Shown: positions 34,046-45,250 of the stretch, piece by piece
Position numbering within the stretch: position 1 is the stretch's first letter
Layout: every line of letters starts with the position of its first letter
Assembly (NCBI GenBank): GCA_008638375.1
Contig: CM018052.1
Span: 25,761,071 to 25,825,070 of the forward strand
Origin: Nyssa sinensis
Taxonomy: Eukaryota > Streptophyta > Magnoliopsida > Cornales > Nyssaceae
DNA length: 64,000 bases
Direction: 5' to 3'
Program-made: the position numbers and the translations under genes
The notes under the pieces: generated by a model
The model's database searches: none
What the model was told of the DNA's origin: nothing
What the model saw: only the letters and a program-made list of their open reading frames with translations

Positions 34046-34929
34046 TGAACATCAGCCACAATATGAAAGCTGAAAAAACAAACTGCCGCCTGATCAGAGT
34101 ATCGGGGGGAAGAAGTGATTTCCCCGCCCATTTACATTATTAGCCTCAGAGCTTGGATGGTTATTAAAATGAAGCAGTGATCTATCGTCCATAGCAGACT
34201 GAATGGAAGCGTTGATTACCATTGCTGATTCTGCTGCTTCTACAGCAGTTTAAGTTGCAGTTGCTAGAACTGAAGTTTGGGTACCGTGCGGTACAGGGGA
34301 ATGCACAGTCTGAGGAATTCCCCGCAAGCATCATATAGACACTGAAGCTGATGTGCCTACTTCAGGGAGATTATGTGTACTCTTCAGAAGATGACCACTT
34401 TCAGTCGAAAGCAGTGATGATGGTTGGTCCCAATACCAACGCCATTTCAGAACATCAAGGGCTGTGAAACCAAGATCTTCCATTCCATCACCTTTTTTCA
34501 AAAATCGGTGATTTTAAGACAGATAAAGCAGATGCTTTTGTCTTCTCTGAAGATTGTTAAATATGTCAGGGGACTTAAAAATATTCCTTGAATCAATTGA
34601 CAAGGTATTACTTCTCTTGGAATTTTGCAGATGGACCCCCAGACTGCAGGTCAAGGGGAAGAAAAATGGAACTGAAAGCGCCTTTGGGGGTGATCAATAG
34701 CCTTTTTGTTCTTTAATGACGCTGATGAGTACCTTATCCTGCAGAGGGATTATCTGGAACAGGCCTTGATGGAGAAACTGATAGAGCACTTGCGGCTGAT
34801 GGGAAGAAAAACCAGAAGAAGTAGTGTGTTGGCAGGTCGTAATGCCGGATTTAGAGGGGCAAGGGCGAAGAGCTGCTTGAGCTTGAGTGTAAACTGGCAC
34901 CATAGCTTTTTCTGATACAGATCTGATCA
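34046..34929 (-). other. unrecognised interior of the LARD-like element
   Basis: The minus strand contains open stretches (for example 34694-34942, a QSAMDDRSLLHF stretch near 34190 and serine/glutamine-rich text) that could be further captured transcript pieces. None matches a family I can name. No start-to-stop gene structure is visible. Confidence 0.35.
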
Positions 34930-34998
34930 CGTGTTGTACCAATCGGAGAGCTCTGGATTGGCATTACGCAAAGAATCCAAGTACTGCAGAGCGGCCAT
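34930..34998 (-). pseudogene. captured first exon of 26S proteasome subunit RPN9 (PSMD13)
   Basis: From an ATG at 34998 the minus strand reads MAALQYLDSLRNANPELSDW, then YNT and a stop. This is the N-terminus of plant RPN9, a non-ATPase lid subunit of the 26S proteasome. Only about 23 codons remain, and unrelated sequence follows. The short length limits certainty, but the match to the remembered family start is continuous. It lies in the element's sense orientation. Confidence 0.65.
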
Positions 34999-35700
34999 GA
35001 CAAAGTCGAATGATGAACCCGAAGCTGATCGCCATTAGCGGAAAAGTCTCTTGTACTAGTGCGGAGGTCCGAGGCCTTGACCTCACCTCTAATTGTTACA
35101 GTTGTTATGACAGAGGTAAGTGCCCCAAGTGCTGAAGCGCAGAAGACCCACATGAAAATCAACAGGGGGATTACCTAATCACTCTCCTCCTCAAATTGAA
35201 AGAGGTCTGAATACAAACTCCTCATAATAGATCTGGAGCTCTCTGTTTGATATTTCTTGAAAGAAACGTGAGAAACTTCGGCTACAAGCCCTTGCACCTT
35301 CCTATCTCTTTGTTGTTTCCCTCTCTCTTCGGCACAAGCTCTTTCGTTTGCATGTGTCAAACAGAATAGCAGAACCAGAGGAGAGCACAAAGAGCTTGGC
35401 CAATTCTGACGACACTGCAATAGCAGGGAAAATATCTGATATAAAATTCATGGCTCTCTAGAAGTGCCTTTGTAGATGGCATAACAGAAGAAGATAAGAA
35501 AAGTGGTGCCATTGATGCCAGATATTGGTGGGAGCAAGATGCGGCCACCACGGTATATGTTATCGAGAGCACCCTGGCCGGCGTTATGGGTTCCGCCACC
35601 AGGACAACGGGGGATACGAGAAATGGTCCGGCCAATGCCCCAGGACTCGGCGGAGGTCCGGTAGATTAGGGGCCTAGAGACGGCTTCAGCTGTGCAGACG
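34999..35700 (-). pseudogene. possible captured membrane-protein fragment, not identified
   Basis: Overlapping minus-strand frames contain [20 protein letters not shown], then a hydrophobic [23 protein letters not shown] and IFMWVFCASALGALTSVITT. The text changes frame several times, as in a decayed coding region. It looks like a host gene fragment rather than retroelement protein, but I cannot name the family. Confidence 0.4.
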
Positions 35701-35778
35701 GAGATTCCGACCACGATTATCTGAGTATTTCAAGTTTGAGAGCAATGTAATGGCCATGTTGCAAGCGGTGCAGATAGA

Positions 35779-35940
35779 GAGTGCGTATTTGTCCTGAAGA
35801 ACCCTATCAAGGGTCGAAGGATCGGCAAAGAGGATGAAGCCAAAGCCTCTGGGTTGGCTAGTGGTCTTGTCGTGCACGATCACAGTCTGTGCGTCCTCAC
35901 GGTACTGGCCAAAGCAGTCTCTGAGCATGTCTTCCGTGGT
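35779..35940 (-). pseudogene. captured RRM (hnRNP/Musashi-like) fragment
   Basis: The minus strand reads LRDCFGQYREDAQTVIVHDK, then SQPRGFGFILFADPSTLDRV and LQDK. The RGFGFILF stretch is the RNP1 motif and the flanks match the second half of a plant hnRNP1-like RNA recognition motif. The other half of the RRM is missing and the frame runs into unrelated text. Third recognisable host gene piece in the LARD-like element, again in its sense direction. Confidence 0.78.
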
Positions 35941-38100
35941 TATTGATTGAGGCTCTTGATGACAACACAGATGGGTGGGGAGATGTGGATGCTGGATCTT
36001 GAATGTGACTGGTGGTTTGATGGTTTTTTGCCAAATTGGCTCTTGTGATAGCGACGGTGGAAGGCAGCGACGGCGTGAACAACAGTGGTGGCCTGAGTCG
36101 GCTGCTTGCGATGGAGGGAGTGGACCGACAAAGGTGAGCTTTCTAGGAACTTGGTATAGGGGCTACATCTTTGAACAACCTCCCTCACACAATGTGTATG
36201 ATGCTGATGCCTGCTTCTCTGACACCGCACTGTTTATACTTTATTATGATTTCTTGCCCCCAAAACAAACACACCGAATAAATTAAGCCTCCCTCAAGCT
36301 CAGGCAAAACGCAAATCTTCTGAGCTCTACCTTTTTCAAGGTCCAAAAATCACTTTCACTATGTTCTGAATGTGGCTGAAAAGTGGGCTGCTAATTCTCG
36401 AAGCTCTTTTATTTTTATATTTTTGGAGGCTTCTTTCTGAAAATTTTCTGAAGTTGTGGGGCTGTTTTGGGGAAGCAGAAAGTTGTGGTTGTTCTGCGAT
36501 TTCAGAAGAATTGGGTTTGACTGACATTTTATAAAAATGGTGGGGATGAATTCTAAAATTTTCTGGAGTAATTTTTGGATCGGTCTAGGGTGAGAAAGTT
36601 GCTGGGGTTGAACTGGTTACACTTGGGTCTAAAATTAGTTTGTTGGTTTTCACGGCTCAGCTCGGCTCACTGCTTGGCTTAGTGAATGACAGCTGAAATA
36701 CACCACTTGACTGTCCTTTAGTTGATGTAAGTTTTCCTTGTCTCTTGTAAGATGCAGCCTTTTTTTTTTTTTTTTTTTAATGACAGAGTCTTTAAGGCTT
36801 TGTTCCAGAACTCCTTGCGGCAAATATCTCCACACGGAGCTGAAAGTTCGGATCACAGCAAAGAATAGCGATGATAGATGATGATCCGTGGGTAATTGAT
36901 TGGTAAACTCTGGAGATCATTGTTGTCGACAGAGATGATGGGATTTATAGAGATGATGGGGCATTTTGCCGTTGTTGGGTATTCTTCTCACAATGTTTTC
37001 AAAAAACTGAGACGGATGTGATGCCATGTAGTGGTGATGTCTGAAGCAAAATTTAAGACATCTGAAGACAAATCTCGGTGCTCAAGATTTCCCATGTCAG
37101 AAATCTTATTTTTGGTGAATGGGTTTTCTGGATAGTATGATAATATTTCTCGGCCTTGCGAAGCATCTTGACGGAGCTGATGATCTGAACTCTCTTGGAG
37201 GTTATTTTGCTAATCTGAGAAGAGGGGACAGAGCTGCCGCTTGCCAGAATTGCGTCAACAGATGATTTACTGAGTTGGTTTGGGTCAGAACTCATTATAC
37301 TCTTTGTTGGTTCGGGACCATTATTTCGACGAGGCTTTAACAGATGAAATCATAGTAGTTTAATTTCATAAAAGCACCCTCATTGTGATAGACCAAGTTT
37401 TGGTCACAACATGGCCATATCAGTTTTAGAGTTGTCAACGGATCATGTGAACATGATACCAGAAGATCTGGCCCCATGAGTGACATGGAAACTGGTATTG
37501 GGTTAATGGCTTGGGGTGTAGATCTGTCATGGGTGAATATTGTAGATCTAATCAATTTTCACCTTGCTGATTAGATCGTGAGCTTTAGAGAATGAGCAGC
37601 TTCAGATCGAATGACTATCGATGAGATCGAATGACCAAGAGATTGAGTAGCATCTCGACGATCTATGGCTTCGCGATTGGGTAGCGATGTGGGCTAATTG
37701 CTGATTTCGGCGTTGCTCTTCCATTGTCGACTGATTTCGATTCCGATCTCTCTGTACTGCCATCGCCGGAGCTAGAGTTCTTAAACAAGCATAAGGGAAA
37801 CCAAATCTACACCGTTCAACCTATCAGGAATGTCAAATCCTCTGCTTGAAAGATGATTTTTAGGGATGGCCTATGATGAGATCGGATGTTGCTGATGGTG
37901 TGCCCCCAACGCAGATCTGGAGTGAAGACCATGCAGATCAGGAATGAAGATCGTCTTCCGAAACACAGACCGCGTAATAGATGGGGCTGGGTCTTTGTGT
38001 TTCATGTACTCTGATTCTGCCATGCGCCTATCCATATGCATAAGAACAGGAGCCCACTAATTGCATTGCTGAGACTTTTGAAATCATTGCTTTAACAAAT
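35941..38100 (-). other. LARD-like element interior, no recognised gene
   Basis: Contains a (T/A)n run at 36759-36780 and an open minus-strand frame at 37053-37295 (serine-rich, starting MSSDPNQLSKSSVDAILASG) that I do not recognise. No gag, protease or pol motif was found on either strand. Confidence 0.5.
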
Positions 38101-38119
38101 AGGTTTAAATTAATAAACA

Positions 38120-38590
38120 AAGATATAGATATAAAGAGATGAAGGATTCAATAAAGAGTTTGAGATGCTTTTTACAGAAGCATTCAAATTCAATGTTAAA
38201 ACAATGGATCTCATATTTTATTCAAAAGATTTTGAGACTGATGCAAATCTTGAGCTTAATGCTCATGTTGATGTGTGTATACGTATACACATATACAGAA
38301 AGATGATGAGATTATATATGTTATTTTTTTTCCAAACGTGGTGGTCATAAGTTTTCCACACTCAGAGTCAAATAGTTCAAAGAAATAAAACAAAAAGCAG
38401 AGGATGCAGGCATAAGAGATAAGGATGCAATAAAAAATCTGAGACGCTTTTTATAAAAGCATTCAGATTCAACAGTCAAATAATGGTCCTGTATTCTAAC
38501 AAATCTTATATTTTGTTCAAAAGATTTGTGGATTGATGCAGATCTCAAGATTGGTGCTCATGTGGGTGTGTGTATATATACATAATTCGC
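38120..38590. repeat. diverged direct repeat of about 278 bp near the LARD leader
   Basis: The segment around 38140-38300 (ATGAAGGATTCAATAAAGAG, GAGATGCTTTTTACAGAAGC, TCATATTTTATTCAAAAG) recurs at about 38417-38575 with substitutions. It is AT-rich and non-coding. Confidence 0.65.
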
Positions 38591-39150
38591 AACATGGACA
38601 AATCTGTATCACAATCAAATACACTGCACTGCCCTTGTTTGGGTCGGTGAGAGGAGCTGAAAGCTAAAGGAAGACAATTGGGTTGGTCTTCCGTGTTTCC
38701 AATGGCAGACAAACAATTGTTTTATATTTCCTATGATAATATTAAAAGGTGGGATCATGGGTCCGATCACGGTGCTTCTCTTCGTGCACCAAAAGTAATA
38801 ACAGTAAAAAGGAAATATAAATCACATGTAATGATTTGATCTGCCAAGAAAAATGGATCAATAGGTTAATCAGTATATATATTATACTGATTTTATTATG
38901 ACGAATACAAATATACATATAGTTATATGTATATATACAAAAAGATCTTCAGATTATATATATAAACATGTATCTATATATATATATATATAATCTTGTA
39001 AGTAATATGCAGAATTTGATATATGCGTTGATATATAAAAATTTAATCTGATTCAATCTTATTTAACATCTATCAAATTATATGGAATTTGAGAGAATTT
39101 AAATAATCATTACGGAGCAATATTAGTAGTAGAGAACGAGACATGTTGAC

Positions 39151-39176
39151 CATCGTTCCCACAGACGGCGCCAAAC
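39151..39176 (-). other. PBS region of the LARD-like element
   Basis: Minus strand: GT then TTGGCGCCGTCTGTGGGAAC directly after the LTR end. The same 20 bases follow the 5' LTR of the TRIM (33251-33270). Confidence 0.82.
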
Positions 39177-40191
39177 TGATGCTGCACTTTTTGGCCTGCG
39201 CACAATCTGAGCTTGACTCCATGAAGAACACTCAAAGAAAAAGATCAGAGGACCACCGGTCTGGCTCCGGCGGTAGCCGCTCCGATGCTTAAGTTAGTAA
39301 AACTGAATTGAAAGACTGTATGAAAGCCAAATAATGAGCATGACCCTAAAGCGTACCTCTAGGGCTTGATTTATAGGCAATGGCATTCCTAAGTTGATTA
39401 GGATTTGGAGCCATGAAAGTAGGGATTTGAGCATCGGAGATAATAGTTACCTTGTAGAATATTGTATCAAATAGAGATAACCATGAGTGGTGGTTTCCTT
39501 GTAAAAGACTGTTTCCTTATTCTCTACTCGGCATATATTAAGGCGGTGATGAGCTTTGAATAGCAGTGTGTTACACCGAAGGTCTGTGTTCGGACCTGTA
39601 TGCTTTGCAGATAAGTAAATCTTCTCTGGAGATATGTGCTCAGCCTCTGTAGGTCTGCTCTAAAAGGCCGAGCACGAGCCGAATGGCCGAGCACTAGCTG
39701 AAAGGCCGAGCACGAGTTGAAAAGCCGATCATGAGCTGAAAGGCCGAGCACTAGCTGAAAGGCCGATCATGAGCTAAATGGCCGAGCACGAGCTGAATGG
39801 CCGAGCACGAGTTGAATGGCCGAGTACGAGCTGAAAGGCCGAGCACGAGCTGAAAGGCTGAGCACGAGCTGAATGGCCGAGTACGAGCTGAAAGGCCGAG
39901 CACGAGCTGAAAGGCTGAGCACGAGTTGAATGGCCGAGCACTAGCTGAAAGGCCGAGCACGAGCTGAAAGGCTGAGCACGAGCTGAATGGCCAAGCACTA
40001 GCTGAAAGGCTGAGCACTAGCTGAAAGGCCGAGCACGAGCTGAAAGACCGATCATAAACTGTATGGCCGAGCATGAGCTGAAAGGCCGAGCACAAGCTGA
40101 AAGGCCGATCATGAACTGTATGACCGAGAATGAGCTGACCCGTAGGTATACGTGTTAAGTGGTGATTGGTCTGTCACATTATGGTATATCA
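39177..40191 (-). repeat. 5' LTR of the LARD-like element
   Basis: A 1015-bp LTR with TGATGCTGCAC at the left and GGTATATCA at the right. Includes the empty version of the solo LTR target site (39413-39417) and the 19-bp minisatellite (39660-40130). The 40-bp right ends of the two LTRs differ at one base. Confidence 0.92.
39660..40130. repeat. 19-bp minisatellite in the 5' LTR
   Basis: Same unit family as 31085-31560 (AGCTGAAAGGCCGAGCACG and variants), about 25 units. The order of variants differs in places from the other LTR, which suggests unit turnover after insertion. Confidence 0.88.
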
Positions 40192-40196
40192 TATGG
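40192..40196. repeat. TSD TATGG (right) of the 12.5-kb element
   Basis: Identical to 27640-27644. Confidence 0.9.
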
Positions 40197-40507
40197 ATAT
40201 CAACATCAAGCTATAAATGAATTTCAAGATTCATCCGCCTAACTTCATTAATATACCACCTCAACTGATCATATGATAAACTCTCATTCACAAATAATTT
40301 AGTCTTTGCTTTCTCGACATCCAACCAAACATGATGATAGCGGATTTCAAGACCATAATTCTCTTTAAAAAACCTAACCACGTCAATTGGACGAGTCAAA
40401 GGCCGTTCACAAACTTGTTTAAGGATAACAACACTAACCAAATCGAAGCTTACACATGGATTCTTCAATGTACGAACAGTAACACCACAATTGTGGACAT
40501 TGTTCAA
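40197..40507 (-). pseudogene. Mutator-like (MULE) transposase, 5' half
   Basis: The minus strand carries RPIDVVRFFKENYGLEIRYH, then VWLDVEKAKTKLFVNESLSY and DQLRWYINEVRRMNL, the region of MULE transposases just before the catalytic domain. A TAG stop at about 40211 is followed in the same frame by LDVDIHI, which continues into RRFKGLF at 27644 and below once the LTR element is removed. Stop-containing, hence a pseudogene. Confidence 0.75.
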
Positions 40508-41560
40508 GCTTCGAATGTAAACTCAACTACACCACCTTTAAAAACTTGGCCAACCTGACATATACCTTGCGTCCATTCAGTTGACATCAACGACTTCTCT
40601 TGATGACTACAAAATGAAGGTAGAAGATCATACCCATATCATCTCGTCGACCCCATTAATTCAAGTACCATATTGTCTGCTTGATTAACCTCACTAACAT
40701 CTTCCACATTACCACAATCAATAACTTCAACAAAAAGATCAACACAGTTCAAACCAGTTAACAAAACATAAATAACAAAATTTTAAAATAAAAAATAGCT
40801 AAACAAAAGAAAAATTAACGATATAGATCTCACATACCAGCTTCAAACTCCAGTCGCAACTCCAAAGCAGTAAACTTCAATCAAATTGACTATGAAATTC
40901 AACAACTCCAACACAGTAAACTTTGATATTCAAACGAACGTAAATCCAAGGCAATTGGATCAGATTTCTAAATAGTAAAAACGGAGAATAACTTTTGAAC
41001 CAAGAATAGATCATTCAAAAAGAAAAAACTCTGCAAAAATCACCTAAAAAATATACAGTGAGGGGGTACTGTGGTCTTTTAGAATAATTAAAAATTGACA
41101 CGTCAACTTTAAGGACTTCAGCTCCAAAAAAGAAACAAACGACTCCAACTTCAAAGTGAAAACATTTCAACACTGTCCTCACACTCCAAATAAGTCAAGG
41201 TAAGAGGTTTATTACCAATTATCTCATTTTTAATCTATTTTTATATTTATTGTCTACCGGAGATTTTGGGTTTGGATTATGTGTTTTTTTTTTTTTTTAA
41301 TTTCTCAAGTGCCCTAATTGTTTGAAATTTTGGAATTAAATCACGAGTTGGAGTTTTTTTTTTTTAATTAAGCTTATATAAAATTTATTAAAAGTTAATG
41401 AGGTGAAAACCCAATTTAACTGAATATTTTATTACTACGTGTGTGTGCAATAAGCTTATTTCATTTTACATATCATTTAAACGAGGCAATTGAGCACCCG
41501 GACAATTGAATGTCCTAAAGAAGATGAACTGACCAGAGAACATGAATATGTGAGCTTGTT
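40508..41560. other. intergenic, possibly MULE upstream part
   Basis: AT-rich sequence with broken minus-strand frames that may be the start of the Mutator-like gene (40508-40780). No terminal inverted repeat was recognised. It ends downstream of the bHLH gene. Confidence 0.3.
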
Positions 41561-41601
41561 TACATGTGCAAATGCAGATACAGAATCTCTCTCTCTCTCT
41601 C

Positions 41602-42110
41602 TCACGAAGATGACATCGAATAATCAAGAAGGGAAACCCTGCACCACTTGTTTGGAAGTGTAGTTCGTGGAGAGTACTCCGGTGACATAGAAACCTTATC
41701 CAGGATTGAACTAAAAGCCTGATGAACAGAACTCACATGGTGTTTGCATGCCTCAGCATCACCACCATTTGTTTCTTTGCTGCTGGTAAAGACAAATAAA
41801 TTCTTCACCCGGCCTCCCAAGGCTGAAACTTCTGCCTTCACCATATTCAGATGAAGAGCACCAATAGCTTGTCTCAGATCAGACAAGAGCTTGGGCCTGT
41901 ACTCACAACAGAGATATGCCATGACAGAAAAAGTTCCATCCCCTGTTCCATTATCATGTGGTTCCACTCTCATTTCATCAGCATCCATTGGGATGAGTAA
42001 ACCTTTATTCGCCTCCATGGCACCCTTCTTCAACTGTCTCACCTGGTTGATAACTTCAGCAAGCAATGTGGCTTTGTCCATCTATGAACAACAATTCCAA
42101 TTTGGGTAAA

Positions 42111-42148
<38 letters not shown>

Positions 42149-44909
42149 TTACCAATTACTAAATAAGAAGAAACTGTGCCAGGATATTTTTGTTTCCAGC
42201 AGAAAGTATTTCCAAAATCTCTCCATTTTTTAAAAAATTTTTGAAGAGAGAGTTTCAACATTGTGAGACTATTAGTCATAAGGAGAGAAACTGAAAGATT
42301 TATGGCTTTCAAAACGTTTGAGAAACTACTGATTACCAAATCATATTGGGAAAATAAATACTAAAATTGATAATCAGATATTGAGAACTAATTCTAGTTT
42401 CATTTCTCATCAGTTTCATTTTAATGGATTGCAGAGAATTTTTATTCATAGCAAGCTAATAAAATACCATCTTGGACCCATGTATCATAATGTGCAGCGA
42501 TGCATGCAGACTGCAAAGAATTTTTTCTTTTGAAAAGAAAGAGATGACCACTGCCAGTTTTATTTGCTAACAAGGCCAGTTTTTTTTGCTGACAAAACCA
42601 CAAGCAACAACTGCAAAATTATGAATGCCACATTTAGCTTTCGATTCAATATCGATTAGGGCTAGCCATCAATGCCACCTATAAAATTAGTCAAGTTTTG
42701 ACCAAAAGAAGTGAATGCCACATTTAGCTATCGATTCTATATCGACGAGGGCTAGCCATCTTGACTCTAAACCTTGCTTAGTCCACTAAAACCTAAAGCA
42801 AAATCAGAAAAGGATCAAGTAATGAACCCCTAGTGGTTGAAAGATGGTTGAGCAAAGTGAATAACTCGGGTGACTTCTTTGATCTGGTCAACTTTGCAAG
42901 CCTGAAAGATGATATGAAAACCACTTAATTAAAAAACTAGAGGTTTGAAAAGTTCAATGCTTTTTTTTTTTTAATTATCCCAAATGTCCATTTGTTGCTT
43001 GTGCTCCTAACCATTTTAAAATATCATGTTGATCAGTTTATAATCCAAAATCAAACAAAACACTAATATTTAACAGATAAAAACCTCATGAAGACGTCCA
43101 TACCACACCATTTAGCACCGCACCCCTCCCTCCAATCATAATCATCAGCTATCAATTTCAAAGACATATAAAGCCGCCTAATTACTATAACCTTTGACAG
43201 TGAAAATATAATATTTATTTTAGTAGGAAAATCTTAAATCTCTCTCATATGTGTATTTCTTTTTAAGTAATTGAGTTCAAAAGTAGTGTAGTATATTATA
43301 GTGCCTTGGATTTTCACAATATTATAGCCTCTTTGTTTTCAATCTCTTCGGTTGTGCCCAATGGCCAGAATATTTTAGAATAATTAGTGGTGCGGAGACT
43401 CATTTTGCAATAAACTATTTGTTTTCTCCTTGTTTTGAATATAGTTGCATTCAAAGAAGTGAAGAAATACCACATATATGAAGTTCATTTCTTTCAAATA
43501 TTATTGAAACATCAAGCATACTTAGCATTTAAACTATTTCCATTGTTTTAACCCTGGAAGACACATAATAAATTAATTGTCAATCACTAAGATCATCTTG
43601 CTAATTGCATGCTCTTGTATACAGCATTATTGTGTTTTCTTCCTAAGCATTTATGATTGCATTTAAATTTGAAGTTGGGATTACTGAAAGGAACATTATG
43701 AATGAAGCACATTAATCAACCACAATCTCTTAGTTAACAAAACTAAATTATTATAGTTAATCAAGAAATTAAAATATCTCCTCATATTGTTGACTTTAGT
43801 GATTATATTTGAGTTTAAAAACTATAAACTAAAGTGTACACATCGTAACAAAAACAACCTCAATGCACCAAAGATTAAGGTAAAATAAAAGGCCAGATTA
43901 AGTGAATCAGATTATCTCAATTGTGTAATTGGTCACATATAGTGGTGAAAAGATCTTCACAACTGCAACTACATTCTAAATCAATTTTAATTTTTTAAAG
44001 AAGGAATGTTATAGTTGGTGCAATCTCTATAATCATTGAAAATAACTGAAGGAGTATAATCAACAAAAGAACCAAATCAGACAAAAACATTATCATTATC
44101 TGTTGATGTCCAAGAATATATTTAACAACTCAAGCTAATTCAGAAAATAAAACCTTGGAAACAACCAAGACAAATAGAAAATAAATCATTAGCCAGTCTC
44201 ACTATAAATCTAACATTCCCAATAACTACATGCATCAAGAAAGAAGTAAAACAAAACATGAATGAAACAGATAATACTATCACTTTTTCTGGTCACAAAT
44301 TTTCCAAACGCATTTCTGTGTAATAAAGTGTACAAAAAGACTAAAATTTTATGAAATAAATTCACTTATAGTCAATAACAACATTATCTCAATACTTATC
44401 TAAAATTCACCAAATAAACTTATCTGTTGTCCTTATATTTCTTTATCATCAAGTTGTGCTATAAACGAGTATGTAAATGAACAAGCAATCCAACAATAGA
44501 ATTAAACAGATAATTGTTATCACAAATTTCTACCATTGATAATGAGCTACATGGAAAATATATTAACCTTTTCAGTGCAGGGCACAAGGCCTCGAAGAGT
44601 CGTGAGATGAGCATTAATCCTCTCTCTCCTTCTCCTCTCCGCGTTGCTATGACTCTTCAAAGCCATAGCCTTCGCCTCCGACGACCCACTTTTCTTCCTC
44701 ACCCTCCCTGGAGCCTTCACTACCTCCCTTCTCTCACCATCCAATACCAAAGACTGCAAAACCGTCATCGACCCATTTCTCCAATTCCCTTTAATTCCAC
44801 CTAAATTATCTGGAAACGGTTCGAACACTCCCAAATGATTGGGTCCAAAGTTTGAAACGATTGAGTTCCAAGAATGAGAAGTCATGTTTTCATAATCACA
44901 ATATATCAT
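41602..44909 (-). CDS. bHLH transcription factor, bHLH30/bHLH32-like (two exons)
   Basis: Exon 1 is 44909-44568 and exon 2 is 42081-41602, joined in phase 0 across a 2486-bp intron (donor AAG|GTTAAT, acceptor TTCATAG|ATGGAC), for 273 residues. Start: the first in-frame ATG is 44909 (MIYCDYENM); a second at 44885 is possible. The basic region HSNAERRRRERINAHLTTL keeps the H-E-R pattern for E-box binding. It is followed across the splice by the helix-loop-helix (LRGLVPCTEK | MDKATLLAEVINQVRQLKK). The C-terminal 110 residues (YRPKLLSDLRQAIGALHLN, AEVSALGGRVKNLFVFTS) form the ACT-like domain usual in this subfamily. Family members are nuclear DNA-binding dimers; the target process here is unknown. 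No frame damage seen; probably a functional host gene. Confidence 0.88.
42082..44567 (-). other. long intron of the bHLH gene
   Basis: AT-rich, with (TA)n at 42117-42144 close to the acceptor and a short direct duplication near 42630-42760 (GAATGCCACATTTAGCT with ATATCGA and GGGCTAGCCATC, twice). No nested gene or transposon protein was seen. Confidence 0.75.
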
Positions 44910-45204
44910 AAATCTATATGTATGTGTATATAATCTAAGGATCGGCACCAGGTGGGCGAGTGGTGGGTGCGAACCAGAAAGAGAGAATTCGAGGGCGAAG
45001 TTTGAGTTGAGCAACTGAGGCTACAGCTATGGTGGTTCTTGTGGTAGTCGTGCGTGTGGTCATGCCTTCCGTTACACGAAAGAAGACAAGTGGGCGGGTT
45101 TGAGGTGCTAGATCAATGAGAGAAGATCCACATTTTCTTCTTTATGATCTTGAATTCCAGCATTTCGATGTGAAAACGATGAACTGAATGGTGTAAAGGT
45201 TTAA

Positions 45205-45250
45205 ATCATCGAGACCCAATTGGGGAAATCGATGTATATATAAAGAAACG
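45205..45250 (-). promoter_or_regulatory. candidate core promoter of the bHLH gene
   Basis: On the minus strand TTTATATATAC (about 45234-45244) lies some 330 bases upstream of the ATG and could be a TATA box, leaving a leader of about 300 nt. Other AT runs nearby (45260-45300) are alternatives. Confidence 0.35.

Larger units (their letters stand above)
27645..40191 (-). mobile_element. LARD-like non-autonomous LTR element carrying host gene fragments
   Basis: Two LTRs (27645-31616 including a nested insert, and 39177-40191) are each exactly 1015 bp once the nested solo LTR and one TSD copy are removed. They bound about 7.6 kb without gag or pol. The PBS-type sequence beside the right LTR and the G-rich polypurine tract beside the left LTR set the orientation as minus. 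Perfect 5-bp TSDs (TATGG) lie inside a Mutator-like transposase gene. The interior carries fragments of at least three unrelated host genes in the element's sense direction. The size and lack of coding fit a LARD (large retrotransposon derivative). It must have used proteins supplied by another element. Confidence 0.9.

Noticed and set aside
45012..45014. Upstream start for the bHLH gene at 45014
   Set aside because: The codon there is TTG, not ATG; the first in-frame ATG is at 44909.
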